The notes under the pieces: model-generated
Database searches by the model: none
Told to the model about the DNA's origin: nothing
What the model saw: the letters and a program-made list of their open reading frames with translations, nothing else
Part shown: piece by piece, positions 41,701 through 51,811 of the stretch
How the letters are laid out: each line of letters starts with the position of its first letter
Numbering within the stretch: position 1 is the stretch's first letter
Program-made: the position numbers and the translations under genes
Assembly (NCBI GenBank): GCA_946902985.2
Contig: OX336396.1
Coordinates: 234,438,297 to 234,502,296, forward strand
Direction of reading: 5' to 3'
Source of the DNA: Meconema thalassinum
Taxonomy: Eukaryota; Arthropoda; Insecta; Orthoptera; Tettigoniidae
Length of the DNA stretch: 64,000 nt

Positions 41701-42090
41701 CTGGAATTAAATATTAATAATTTTGGAACACAGTCCACAGGACTATTAATCGGACTTGTGTTTCCAAAAAGATTGTCAAATGTGTTTGGAAAATTTCTGT
41801 ATATTGTGTGTAAATAAGAGTGTGGATCGCTGCTTTGAGCATCTTTGCAGTCAGATTTTAACTTAAAATAAACTGAGATAATTTTACCAGATGTGTTTCT
41901 CCCAATTAAATCCCCTTCTATCCTTATTGTTGCATTGAGCCAAAAATCAGTAAAGCATTTTTTTAATTTGATGTCGTTTTTGCGATTTGCTTTAACCCAT
42001 CTGGCGCTCCGGGATATTTTGACTCTCGTGCTGACTGATTATTGGTAAAATGCATATGTGGTCGTGCGGACTCCGGTCTAAACGGGCACA
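38779..42090 (+). repeat. 3' LTR of element 2
   Basis: 3312 bp, near-identical to the 5' LTR except for the 16-base deletion near 41830 and scattered substitutions. TATA-like GAATAAAAGCC at about 39134. Confidence 0.9.
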
Positions 42091-42190
42091 ATACCGGATG
42101 CAGGCAGAGTAATATCGACCTTCCTGACAACACGCGTTAGTTGGGCTGCAAGAAACAATATTACTAGGGGCAGCAGACTCACCCGGTATA

Positions 42191-42651
42191 AAATATCTTA
42201 TATATTACTAGCATTGCCCGCGAATATTGTAGTTGTAAAGAGTAGGCTACACTTAAGAGGCGGCCGGAGTCAGTTCCTATTTCACCTTTCATTTCAAAAC
42301 GTTGCCACTAGTTTCGTTGTAGTCGCTGTCCCCTAGTAGTTACATGGCCCGTACATAGGTATCAGCACGGATTACCCCCTACTGTGAGCACAGATTACCT
42401 ACCGTACTACTACTGTGGTGAGGGTGATTCAAGGTCGCGCGTGCGAGAAAGTTCTAACTGCTCCGGAGTCCAAACACTGGGGAAATGCAATCTCGTGGCA
42501 ATGCGCTTCAAGAATATCGCGACCAGAAATTTCGAAGTGATAGTCTGTATAGGCTACTTCCAATTGAATGGCCGAAATATTTTGCTATAGATAAGCTAAT
42601 AGTTAAACTACGGATTACGGAATTCACAAGTGACTGAAATATCCTTGGCCT
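42191..42651. other. Unclassified sequence right of the foldback element
   Basis: TATATTACTAGCATTGCCCGCG at about 42205 resembles the ends of small non-autonomous arthropod elements (cf. 54795-54820 and 56640). No coding signal. Confidence 0.35.
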
Positions 42652-42846
42652 TCCTCGTGTTGTAGCGGCTAGTATTCTTGGCTGTCACCCCAGAGGTTCG
42701 GGTTCGATTCCCGGCGCCGACAAGAAATTCGATTCATTCTTGTCTGAGGGCTGGAATGCCCCGTGAGGCAAAACTGAAAAGATGTGGTTTCGATTCCCAT
42801 CTCAGCCATCTTGGAAGTGGTTTTCCGTGGTTTCTCACTTCTACTC
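42652..42846 (+). mobile_element. tRNA-Asp-like SINE, 5' part, split by a second SINE
   Basis: The head TCCTCGTGTTGTAGCGGCTA with loop GGCTGTCACCCC (GTC anticodon position) and box B GGGTTCGATTCCCGG points to a tRNA-Asp ancestor. It is interrupted at CACTTCTACTC by the SINE at 42847-43099. Its body resumes after the duplicated 11 bp (43100-43110). Confidence 0.7.
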
Positions 42847-43099
42847 TGGCTGCGTGGCTCAGGGGTAACGTTCTTACTTGCTGTGTCCAAGATTGCAGGA
42901 TCGAATCCTGGCACAGCACAAATGCGAGGGAGCCGTGTCAGTGAATTTACTGGCAGGTTAAAGATCCCCTTTGGGGCAAACTTCCAAAACCCCGGCCTCT
43001 CCTAAAGCCGCAGATGTTTAAAGGGACGTAAAGCAATAACATTATTATTATTTCTATTATTATTATGATTATTATTATTTTTATTATTATTATTATCAT
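42847..43099 (+). mobile_element. tRNA-derived SINE (GGCTGCGTGGCTCAGGGG head) inserted in another SINE
   Basis: Box A TGGCTCAGGGG, box B GGATCGAATCC, end GGGACGTAAAGCAATAAC followed by (ATT)n. Flanked by an 11 bp duplication CACTTCTACTC (42836-42846 and 43100-43110). Confidence 0.8.
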
Positions 43100-43217
43100 C
43101 ACTTCTACTCCAGACAAATGCAGCCGACTCCTTCACAATCCTCATCTGAATCCCAAATATACACACTAACGCACTACCTCGTACCACGCTGGTATCGAGA
43201 GAGCGTGGGTTTGAATC

Positions 43218-43260
43218 CCACCTCAGCCGTCTTATTACTATTATTATTATTATTAATATT
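43218..43260 (+). repeat. ATT-rich microsatellite
   Basis: Imperfect ATT run following a tRNA-box-B-like GGGTTTGAATCCCACC, probably another SINE tail. Confidence 0.6.
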
Positions 43261-43290
43261 AATAATTAAAATATTTTCCGGATCTTGCAT

Positions 43291-43322
43291 GTGGGGGGAG
43301 GGGGGAGGGGGGGGGGGGAGGA
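43291..43322 (+). repeat. G-rich tract (potential G-quadruplex)
   Basis: Four or more runs of at least four G separated by single A (GGGGGGAGGGGGGAGGGG), followed by twelve or so G. It can form a quadruplex on the plus strand. No gene nearby to regulate. Confidence 0.6.
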
Positions 43323-43360
43323 GCACATGTTGAACTCTCTACCACCGGCGGCTTCTATTA

Positions 43361-43364
43361 ATAC

Positions 43365-43416
<52 letters not shown>
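43361..43416 (+). repeat. (ATT)n microsatellite
   Basis: About 18 ATT units. Confidence 0.95.
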
Positions 43417-43417
<1 letters not shown>

Positions 43418-43849
43418 TAAAATTACTATCAGTTTCTGCTTATTTAGGAGGATTATAAATTAATATTACATAATTTGGCAATAGAGGTGAGGGAGTGCAG
43501 GATTCTCCAGCCCCAGGGCCCATCACCACTCTCTAAGGCCTTGCATCCGGGGGTCACACACAAGAACGCTACACCACGAGATGGTCTTTAAAACAGTATG
43601 TTATGCAGAATGTGATAACGCAGAAAGAAATAAAATGTTATTCTTCAAGCTCTACCATTTCCTTACAGACCTTCCTTACATAAAACTGCCTATGTTGCGA
43701 AGTTCGATACCGAAACACAATAAGGTTTCACGCCGTCGTTGTTGTTGCTCTTGCTCAATTAGATTGTGTATATTCAATCATTTACTTTCATAAACATCTT
43801 CATACTGACATTATGGGGTTTGAAGCCATTTTTCAGTGTTCCCTTAGTA
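43417..43849. other. Unclassified sequence
   Basis: No recognisable coding or repeat signal. Confidence 0.3.
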
Positions 43850-43986
43850 AACAAAAGTTTGGTGCTTTTCGGTCGGTCAACACGAATGTACCCAAAAGAG
43901 TTGGATTATACCCTAATCCTGAAAAATTTACAAATCTTTTGGGTAAATTCGTGTTGACCGACTGAAAAGCACCGAACTTTTGTTTT
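43850..43986. mobile_element. Hairpin MITE with 50 bp inverted arms
   Basis: The arms (about 43850-43899 and 43935-43986) are near-perfect inverted copies: GTTTGGTGCTTTTCGGTCGG against the complement of CCGACTGAAAAGCACCGAAC. The loop is about 35 bases. A lone arm, GTCGTGTTGACCGACTGAAA, is at 44617-44640. The pair 43858/44640 could therefore also bound a longer element. Confidence 0.7.
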
Positions 43987-45091
43987 ATCTTCATAATAAC
44001 CTTAATTGTGATAAAGAATCCTTCAGACTAAACTAATTCCTGAAAAGAGTTGAAAAGTAAATTTTCAACACTTCTGTTTGAATATTTCAAAATATAACTC
44101 ATCGTGTTTACGATAACATGGAAAAGATACGTAAGGAAGCCTACTTCCTAGTATACCTGTAACTTAGTAGTATGCTGAAAAACTGCTGTTTATTTCCTAG
44201 AATTATATTTACGTGTTTTTGTAAGTAACCATGACAAGTTATTTTTTCTTTTATTCTTAACAAAGGCGATATTTAAAAAAATGTAGAATACCTTTTTTGA
44301 AATTACATTTCTCATCACACAGGATTAACTTCAACGATAAGCTATAGCATATTATTATCAGGACTGAGTTGCTTCAGCTCTTCCTTTCGCATTGCCTTTT
44401 CCTCATCAACAACCAAAAAATGTCCAGAAACTACAAATTCAGTTGCTCAAGGGAAAGAAAACTAAGATCCGTTTCCCACGATCATCACATCACTATTCAT
44501 GAACAAATATGGTGCAATTATATGGGGCAATTGTGATAATTAACTAATACATGTAACTTTTTCCAGGAGTGTATTTACATATTTATATCTTGTACCCCGC
44601 CCATTCATTGGGCACAGTCGTGTTGACCGACTGAAAAGCTACAAAAGACAATATTATAGCCTATATAAAAAATCAGTAGTAGTGGTGAAAGATTTCAGCC
44701 TATTCCTGTAACAACTTAGACCAGAAACTCATCCTAGCATCAACTCTTACCGCAGCTTCATTATAAACACAAATACGGAACTTTTGATTGCCTATAGCAG
44801 CCTTCCCTGGATACCATAATACTGTACTTCAGAATCGTCAGTTTCTTTTCCCTTGGTACTCTTCCGTACGCATACATAATCATGGAATTTATTTAAATTT
44901 GCTATAATATGAACATGCTTAATTAATTAATTAATTAATTAGTGTACCATCCTTTATTTTGCAAAAAATATAATGAATAAAATGAAGAATCTACAAGCAA
45001 TATCATGTGTAATGTATATGATTTATATAAAAATTAAATCAATGTTACATATTTCAAATTTTTTAATGTAATATTACATAGAAGAAATGGA
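43987..45091. other. AT-rich unclassified sequence
   Basis: Apart from the lone MITE arm at 44617-44640 and an (AATT)n stretch at about 44918-44941, nothing recognisable. Confidence 0.3.
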
Positions 45092-45190
45092 AGGAACGCA
45101 GATGCCCCACGTGGAACCATCTGTCATCACTGCGGCAAATCGTGTGCCTCCCGCATTGGGCTGTATAGTCACCTCCGAACTCACCAATGA
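45092..45190 (+). pseudogene. Non-LTR retrotransposon C-terminal zinc finger remnant
   Basis: A frame ending at TGA 45188-45190 reads GTICHHCGKSCASRIGLYSH and LRTHQ. The CxxC...IGLYSHLRTH pattern is the C2H2-like finger at the C-terminus of many arthropod non-LTR polymerases. Upstream polymerase sequence is absent (5' truncation). Downstream, a short ATG-rich run may be the tail. Confidence 0.65.
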
Positions 45191-45489
45191 GAGACTTCCG
45201 GATTGAAAGGCCAATCTACTCGATATGAGTGTTTGCTATGATGATGATAGATATTACATTAAAATCCTAGCCTTACTCATCAGTATATTGCCAAAATGGA
45301 TCCAACTATGACATTTTAACGCATGATAACCTAGAAAGTCATCTCGAAATTGACATCTTAATTATTATGAGGTAACCCGTAGTGACATTCTCACTCCGAT
45401 ACTTACGATGAATATATGGGACACAAGAGGGTTATTCTTCCATATTTGTTAAAAAACGATCCGGGAAAAAAATAGCTTATCCTCTTGAT

Positions 45490-45820
45490 GAAAAATGAAA
45501 ATCCACAGCCTGCTTCCAGTCTCCGACCGGGTCAGGAATGGAATGAATGAAGCCTCCATCTAGCGGCGAGGATATGAACTGTGCCGGCTGCCGAGGCCTG
45601 ACGCACTCCTCTGGGGCAATGATTAAATGAATGACAGATGAAATGATAGTGGAAAGTGTTGCTGGAATGACATTTTGACAGGGAAAACCGGAGTACCCGG
45701 AGAAAAACCTGTCTGCCTCCGTTCTGTCTAGCACAGATCTCACATGGAGTGACCGGGATTTGAACCACGGACCCAGCGGTGAGAGGCCGGCGTTCTGCCG
45801 CCTAAGCCACGGAGGCTTAA
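45490..45820 (-). mobile_element. SINE family C, full-length, minus strand
   Basis: Reverse complement of the family at 28797-29126. Flanked by a 14 bp duplication CTTATCCTCTTGAT (45476-45489 and 45821-45834). The minus-strand 88-aa and 78-aa frames are SINE sequence. Confidence 0.85.
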
Positions 45821-45834
45821 CTTATCCTCTTGAT

Positions 45835-46872
45835 ATTAAATTTAATTTATCGATCAAGTCTTTGATATTTCCAGAGAAATGGAAACTTACTAAAGTCAGT
45901 CATATTCACAAGTCGGGTAAGATTTCCCTAATTCTTAACTACCGAACAGTACCGGTAGCTACTAAGTTTGCCCCAAACTAACTTTACGAGCAAACACTTC
46001 ATGAACACATAGGCCTAATGTATTATTCAGGCATACATGCCATTTTATTCACGATTCATAACACGGATTCATCCCTCGATGATCAACAATAACCAATTTT
46101 CACGAATCAGGAGTCATCTGGTTTAAATTAAAGGATAACGAGTCGATGTAATATATACAGATTATTGGTAGAGTTAACCATGACGTAGCCTACAACTTAC
46201 GAAAATGTCCTATTACGGATCATACTTACAGTATGAAAGACGCAACACTTTGTATCATAGAGAAAAGCTCCATTCACCCTCTGGTGTTCCCCTGGGATCG
46301 AATCTTGTGCCTCTGTAATCTTATCTTAATTAACCATCTCCGGGATGCCAATATATCATTATTATTATTATTATTATTATTTGCAAATGTCGTGTAATCG
46401 TTTAAATACATTTATTCGTTATGGGATTGTATGCTGCTCCAAAAGATGAAGAAACAATAAATTGGAACAAAACAAATTGTTTCGATTTATAAGTGTCATC
46501 CGATTGCATTTACACGAAAACTTTGATATAAAACACCACCATTTCCTATGTAGTTCCCATCTCAAGTCATCTAGGTTTATGGTAGGCTATACTATGAAAA
46601 AAAAAGTTATCCTTTTCTCACCGTATTGATCGAATTTTTGAGATATATTCAAAATGCTGGGATTTATAAGAAGATGCACATTTTATTTTAGGAACCTGTA
46701 CATTGCTAAAGATTGTACAGTATAATGCATTCGTATGAAGTTGACTTGAATTTGGCTCAATAGTTTGGAACCCAAGATGTGCGAATGCTAACTATAGAGT
46801 TGAATCGATAAAAAATAAATTCCCTATATTCTTGGAATACAAAAGGACACATGTATATCCTAAATATGCTAA
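45835..46872. other. Unclassified AT-rich sequence
   Basis: A short (ATT)n run at about 46355-46380. No coding signal. Confidence 0.3.
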
Positions 46873-47045
46873 GCGGGAATGTGGTGGCCCAGTGGTGTGG
46901 TCAAGCTGTTGGCCTCTCACCACAGCGGACCGGGTTCGGTTCCCGGTCAATGATGTGAGATTTTCGAAGTGAAACGTCATGTCCAGTAGTTCGGATTCCA
47001 CGTAAAAAGGAGGTTCCGTGGCTATTGATCGCGAGATTGACGATA
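46873..47045 (+). mobile_element. tRNA-derived SINE (GTGGTGGCCCAGTGG head)
   Basis: Box A TGGCCCAGTGGTGTGG, loop GGCCTCTCACC, box B GGGTTCGGTTCCCGG, then GAAACGTCATGTCC and a short body. Its anticodon region resembles that of family C but the body is different. The 85-aa minus-strand frame is a translation of it. Confidence 0.65.
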
Positions 47046-47735
47046 ACATAAACTACACATTTCCTTTAAAAATGCTAAGCATAATTTATTAATGGAACTT
47101 TTTCTTTAAAGACTTTAGAGAAAAGTAGGCAGGTTATTACATTAAATAATTTGATAACATCTTTGATAGACCTTATTTGTCATCTGAATTTGAACTATAT
47201 GTTCCTTCGCGGTCAATAAGACCGAAACGTATAATATTCCACTGTCCAAGAACCAATACAGAGTAATATAAACATTCGCCTGTATCGAACACATTCAATA
47301 TCTAAAAAAGAAAAAAGACATGCACACATTTCCATATATCAGACAGCACCTTTTGTTCATTTGTATTGTAGAGAAATCACTTAATATCATACACTCCTTA
47401 TCAGTGACTTGAAACATAATTTCAAGTACGATACTTACTAGAATAATATTTAGTCATACGTATTATAAGTATCATTTTATATTAGTGTAAGAAAAATATT
47501 AAGTGTAATTCATATTGTTATTTCTCGTAATTAGGTTGTAACCTGTTAGAAGAACTATAAATAAACAAACAAATAATTATAAATAAATAAACAAATTAAT
47601 TTAATGAAATTCAGGTCCACTTTAGTGATGGTTACTAACTAGTGATTGCTTGCTACTCATATAATAATTACTGTAACTTCAAAAGCCCAGTAGTCGCTAC
47701 ATCATATTTAGACTGACAAAGCAACATTTTATTTA
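47046..47735. other. Unclassified AT-rich sequence
   Basis: A (AAATAAAC)-like A-rich stretch at about 47560-47600. No coding signal. Confidence 0.3.
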
Positions 47736-47740
47736 CAATC

Positions 47741-47960
47741 CACCTCGTGGCGTAGTGGCTAGTCTTCTTAGCTGTCAACGCAGAGGTCCAGGTTTAGGAG
47801 CTGAGGGCTGGAATGGGATACACTGAGGCTTGTGAGGCAGAACTGGGAAGAGAAGGGTTACATTGTTACTTCAGCCATCCTGGAAGTTGTTTCCTCACTT
47901 ATGCTTCAGGCAAATGCTGGGATGGTATCTAACTTAAGGCCACGACCGCCGCATATACAA
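47741..47960 (+). mobile_element. tRNA-derived SINE (CCTCGTGGCGTAGTGG head), degraded
   Basis: The head CCTCGTGGCGTAGTGGCTAG is followed by a damaged box B (GGTCCAGGTTTA) and a tail GATGGTATCTAACTTAAGGC. Related to 5075-5345 and 42652-42846. Confidence 0.6.
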
Positions 47961-48279
47961 AATCCGTCCCTAATACAAATACACACCCTAATACAACCAT
48001 CACAATAACACAGGTTATTAGACACATTATACACACACCCAAGTGCACGCGGCTACATGACCACCATGTCCCAAAGCTCCTAAACGAATCACCACCTCCA
48101 ACAACAACAACAACTCTATTTACAGTACAACAATGGCATAATCTTGAAAGTAGCCTATACTACTGTATATTACAGACATGTTAGAAAGAACTAAAAAGCT
48201 CATAATAAACACTGGAACTGCAAAAGACCTGTAGGCCACACACCATAATATGATGATCTAGAAAGCAGACGATTGTAAT

Positions 48280-48938
48280 CGGGGGTGGATCTAGGGGAGG
48301 GCGACCGACCAGGGCCCCGCGGTCCGGGGGGGGAGTCATGGATTGTTTTAAATTTAATTGATTAATTATTTATTTATTCGTTAATTCCCCATAAGGAGAG
48401 CGTTATAACACAATCAATTTTCATGTTTAATTCTGGTCCTTCTTTTTTTTTCCAAAAACCTCTCATACACACACACTATGCTTCCTCTGTCTCTCCTCCC
48501 TCCACTTCTTTCCCGGTTGTCTCTCTTTGGGAGTCTGCTCAAACATCTGTTGTCTAAGTCTAATTGATTAATTAATTATACTTTTCAAACTAATTTATAA
48601 TTCATATTCTTTTTTCAGTGCAGCTATGACCTCCCGTGACCGTTTAGCAAGTATAGATTTCAGTGAAATGATGGAAGACTTCATCCGAGAAAAAGAGTCG
48701 CAAAGTAATATTTTAATATTTCATAGTTTACATAATCTTCTTCAAGGGGACTTAAGGGTTTCTTTCATATTATTAAAAGAATGTACCGTAGTGTATTCAA
48801 AATATTGTAACTATTCTTTATTTTATTATTATTACAAAACTATTTTCCATTTGATTTGATATTTTTTATATTTTCTATTGTTGAGGGCCCGACCGTATCA
48901 TATCGCCCAGGACACCGCAAAGCCTGGATCCGGCACTG
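48280..48938 (+). mobile_element. hAT transposon derivative with 8 bp target duplication
   Basis: Imperfect terminal inverted repeats: left CGGGGGTGGATCTAGGGG, right end reading in complement CAGTGCCGGATCCAGGC. Flanked by ATTGTAAT on both sides (48272-48279, 48939-48946), the 8 bp duplication typical of hAT. The inner parts share GACCAGGGCCCC against the complement of GAGGGCCCGACC. Most of the transposase is deleted. Confidence 0.75.
48624..48710 (+). pseudogene. hAT (ZMYM/52 kDa repressor type) transposase last exon remnant
   Basis: MTSRDRLASIDFSEMMEDFI followed by REKESQS resembles the extreme C-terminus of hAT-derived ZMYM-type transposases. It is preceded by a polypyrimidine stretch and CAG (TTCTTTTTTCAG at about 48608-48619), which could be a splice acceptor. 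The frame stays open to 48859, but the later part is AT-rich and not family-like. Confidence 0.55.
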
Positions 48939-48946
48939 ATTGTAAT

Positions 48947-49680
48947 GAAGCGACTGACAGCACCTGGACATGAGCTGATTTCATCACTTCCTGGTATGAG
49001 ATTACCATCTCTCAGAAGCCGGCTCTGTCTTACTTCACCCTGTTTCAAGGACATGACTTTGCGACGATGCGGTATCTGACGGTAACTGCCTGAACTGCCA
49101 GCACCTCGACACGGCTAGCATTAGCAACTCAATATGCTGACATTTTCTAAAATCACGATTAAACATATACAGAGTTCTTAATTTGAAAATATGATTCAGT
49201 AGCACAATAGAGAAAACTATGAGCTGTCTTGCAGTGGAGTTTGTTTCTGTTTTCAACATCATCTGAAGGCATTGAAGAGGTTTGGAAAATTGCAGTTCAG
49301 AACTCTATTTTATATGGAGAATTGTGATTTTAACTACACTTTTTATAACTATCTTTGTATTCCTGTTCGATATGCTTTTGTACCGATGAAAAGTGTATAA
49401 AATACTACAGCGGGCTATAGGAACAAAATAATTTTACCTTGTCCCGTTTCTTTATAAAACGTTTCACAAACTTTTCACCCATGTTACAACAAGTGCTGGG
49501 CTGGCGGTCGGCCGTTCCCACTCCGGCCGGCTCTTAACAACGTCTCAATCATGAATGCTATGACAGATTTATCGTTTAATTTTGAATAATAATGATAATA
49601 ATTTGGTAAAGACCGTAAACAATCAGACAATGAAGACAATATAACTCAATATATATATATAACTCAATGTTGGTTTGCTT
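48947..49680. other. Unclassified sequence
   Basis: No coding or repeat signal apart from a short (AT)n run at about 49648-49662. Confidence 0.3.
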
Positions 49681-49702
49681 TTTTGTCTGTCTGTTATTTA
49701 TA

Positions 49703-50175
49703 CAAATCTACACCGTTTCACCGATCTGCACCACATTTTGTATACTTACCCTTTGGAACCCAGCGGGTAACACTGTCCACTTTAAATTTCGGACAGACCA
49801 CTCCATTCCCTGCATTTAGGCCCTTTTACACAAATGTACACCGTTTCACCGATCTGAACCTAAATTTAAATACTTCCTCCATTGGAAACCGACGAATAAC
49901 ACTGTCTGCTTGAAATTTCGGGCAGACCACTCCATTCCCTGCGTTTAGGCCCTTTGGCACAAATCTACAATGTTTCACCGATTTGAATGAAATTTTGTAT
50001 ACTTACCCTTTGGAACCCTGTGGGTAACAATGTCCACTTGAATTTTCGTACACACCACTCAATTCCCTGCACAAATCTACACCGTTCACTTAATTGCACC
50101 AAATGTTACATACTTACCCTTTGAAATCCTGCTGGTACCACTGTCCACTTGATAGTTTGAACCCTCTCCATTCCC
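49703..50175 (+). repeat. Tandem repeat, about 128 bp period, 4 copies
   Basis: CAAATCTACACCGTTTCACC and close variants start at 49703, 49831, 49960 and 50072 (spacings 128, 129, 112). Each unit also has a TACTTACCCTTTGGAA-like and a CCACTCCATTCCCTGC-like block. Non-coding; the 76-aa frame crosses units without preserving phase. Confidence 0.75.
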
Positions 50176-51548
50176 TACCTTTAGAAAACAGACAAAATGA
50201 ACTTCAAAACCACGTTTTTAGGCCTTAGAACATGTCCGTAGTAGTGTACCTGTAAGAATATCTTAATAAGTCTATTGTTGGCTGGTAATTCGGGCTGCAT
50301 CACTTCGCCCCTACCAGTGTTCTGGTGCAGAATTGCGAAAATAGTTACATCTTGCGCTGCTTATAAATTGCAGTCACGAGGAATAATTAGTGCAAAAAGA
50401 TTTCTTAGGCCCCTTAAAACAGTTGTCAGTGTGAATAGTATGCCTCTGTATAAGTGCGATGGTGTTGGTGCAGTACATTGAGGTTATCAACTGCAATAAG
50501 CGATGGTGCTTTCAAATTTACTTTCGTTTATTCCGATCCTTATTGAACCCGCTGAGCTAAGGTTCATGTGATATTTTTCATGACACCACATTTATGATGG
50601 GATGTACTACCTTTGAACGCACCCAGGAAGCTACGAGAAGCTGAGAGCTTATACTATTCTCTTTGAAGTAGCGGAGAATCGCACTTTTGACTTTGGTGAA
50701 GTCTGCTAATTATTTATCTGAGGTCTTATTATTCAATTTTATCTTTCTACGAGACTCAGAATATTCCATTTCGTCATTCAGTATTATTGAAACATATTGG
50801 AGAATGTTTTTTCAATTTAAGGTAAGGTAATATCATTGCAGATACGCAAATAGGAATGTAAGTAGTCGCTCAACGACTTAGTTTTGACGACTTGCTTCCA
50901 CGAGGAACGCAGTTCCTGGCACTGCGTCTGGAGAATCCGCCCTGTGTAGGCGTGTTATTATATCCGTCGCATTAGACGTGGCAAACAGTCCGCTTTTCAG
51001 CGAGGAATCATTATCAGGTGCCATCGAGCACAATTGAACCACGAATCACTGTTGTTGATGTGCAGTGATCAACACGAATTGTATAGTGAATTATTTGGCA
51101 AGTATTGTGAAATTTGCGACATTACTGTAGCACCACATTTTTACACCCACGTGTTTGTGGAGGGCCGAGAGCCTGGTGCGGAAATATACAGGTAAATGTG
51201 ATATTATTACTTTGAACAAGTGTTATAATAAAAGTACATTATATAGTAATTGCTACGGTGAATTTATCCGTAATAAAACGACGCCCATTTCACGGATGCC
51301 ACGTGATAGAAAAAGTAGCGTCTGTACACGTGTGGAACCGCAGAACAGTGCATGGCCATTTATCATTTACATCTGCAAAGTGTAGAGGCCGTGTTACCAG
51401 TTATATTTAAAGCCTGTGATATCTACGACGAATACTGTAATTTTCATATAATAATGAACAACTACAAGTCTTATACTACCGCCCACGTGGTCAACTTTTT
51501 CAACACCATGTTCAAGGCCGAGACCATGGGCTAATACCATTATGGTAT
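50176..51548. other. Unclassified sequence with short open frames
   Basis: A 60-codon frame at 51352-51534 (YDEYCNFHIIMNNYKSYTTA) looks protein-like in composition, but I recognise no family. Nothing else supported. Confidence 0.3.
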
Positions 51549-51811
51549 GAGGGAGATGTCTCGGATGGGACCGGCTTGATTATGGAACTTCTAGAACATC
51601 GAATGAGAAGGAAGGAACCGAGGATGCCTTTCCTAGGCATGTCCAGTCCATTCACGAGGTCAACTACAGGGCAGACCGCACCCTGATCTTTGGTAGAACC
51701 AAGATGGAAGTTCTGATGAGGACGATGCCAATCCTGGAAGCCAGAGGTGCTTTTGTTCAACCCTTGTCGTTAGACAGAGAGCTAAGTGTGGGCTCCTTCA
51801 TATCGTGAGTT
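51549..51811 (+). CDS. Unidentified open frame, possibly the end of a degraded element ORF
   Basis: An open frame without a clear start runs from after a TGA at about 51548 to a TGA at 51809-51811. It contains DAFPRHVQSIHEVNYRADRT and KMEVLMRTMPILEARGAFVQ, with ordinary protein-like composition. No family recognised. The sequence after it (to about 54120) is GT-rich and ends near an AATAAA at about 54094, a little like the long LTRs of elements 1 and 2, but no second copy lies in the window. Confidence 0.2.

Larger units (their letters stand above)
32011..42090 (+). mobile_element. LTR element 2: Gypsy-type, gag-protease only, long LTRs
   Basis: Direct LTRs 32011-35339 and 38779-42090, starting TGTGCCC and ending GGGCACA (perfect 7 bp inverted ends). 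The 4 bp target duplication is ATAC (32007-32010, 42091-42094). The internal region is only 3.4 kb: gag, protease, then a jump to the last 36 codons of integrase. RT, RNase H and most of integrase are missing, so the element cannot reverse-transcribe itself. Confidence 0.9.
30988..42190. mobile_element. Foldback DNA element with about 160 bp inverted arms, hosting two later insertions
   Basis: The left arm (30988-31140, starting GGTATACCAGGTGAATC) is an inverted, roughly 80% similar copy of the right arm. The right arm is split into 31946-32010 and 42091-42190, ending ACTCACCCGGTATA. Landmarks shared in inverse: GCAACCCAACTAGCG with the complement of CGCGTTAGTTGGGCTGC, and GCATCCCGTATGGTAC with the complement of GTACCATAC plus CGGATGC. 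The split is caused by LTR element 2. Between the arms lies the HTH transposon. No transposase of its own is visible. Confidence 0.7.

Noticed and set aside
42652..42730. Functional tRNA-Asp gene
   Set aside because: Acceptor-stem ends do not pair, and the sequence continues into a SINE body.
43291..43322. Regulatory G-quadruplex
   Set aside because: The motif is real, but no gene or promoter nearby gives it a role; most likely a simple-sequence expansion.
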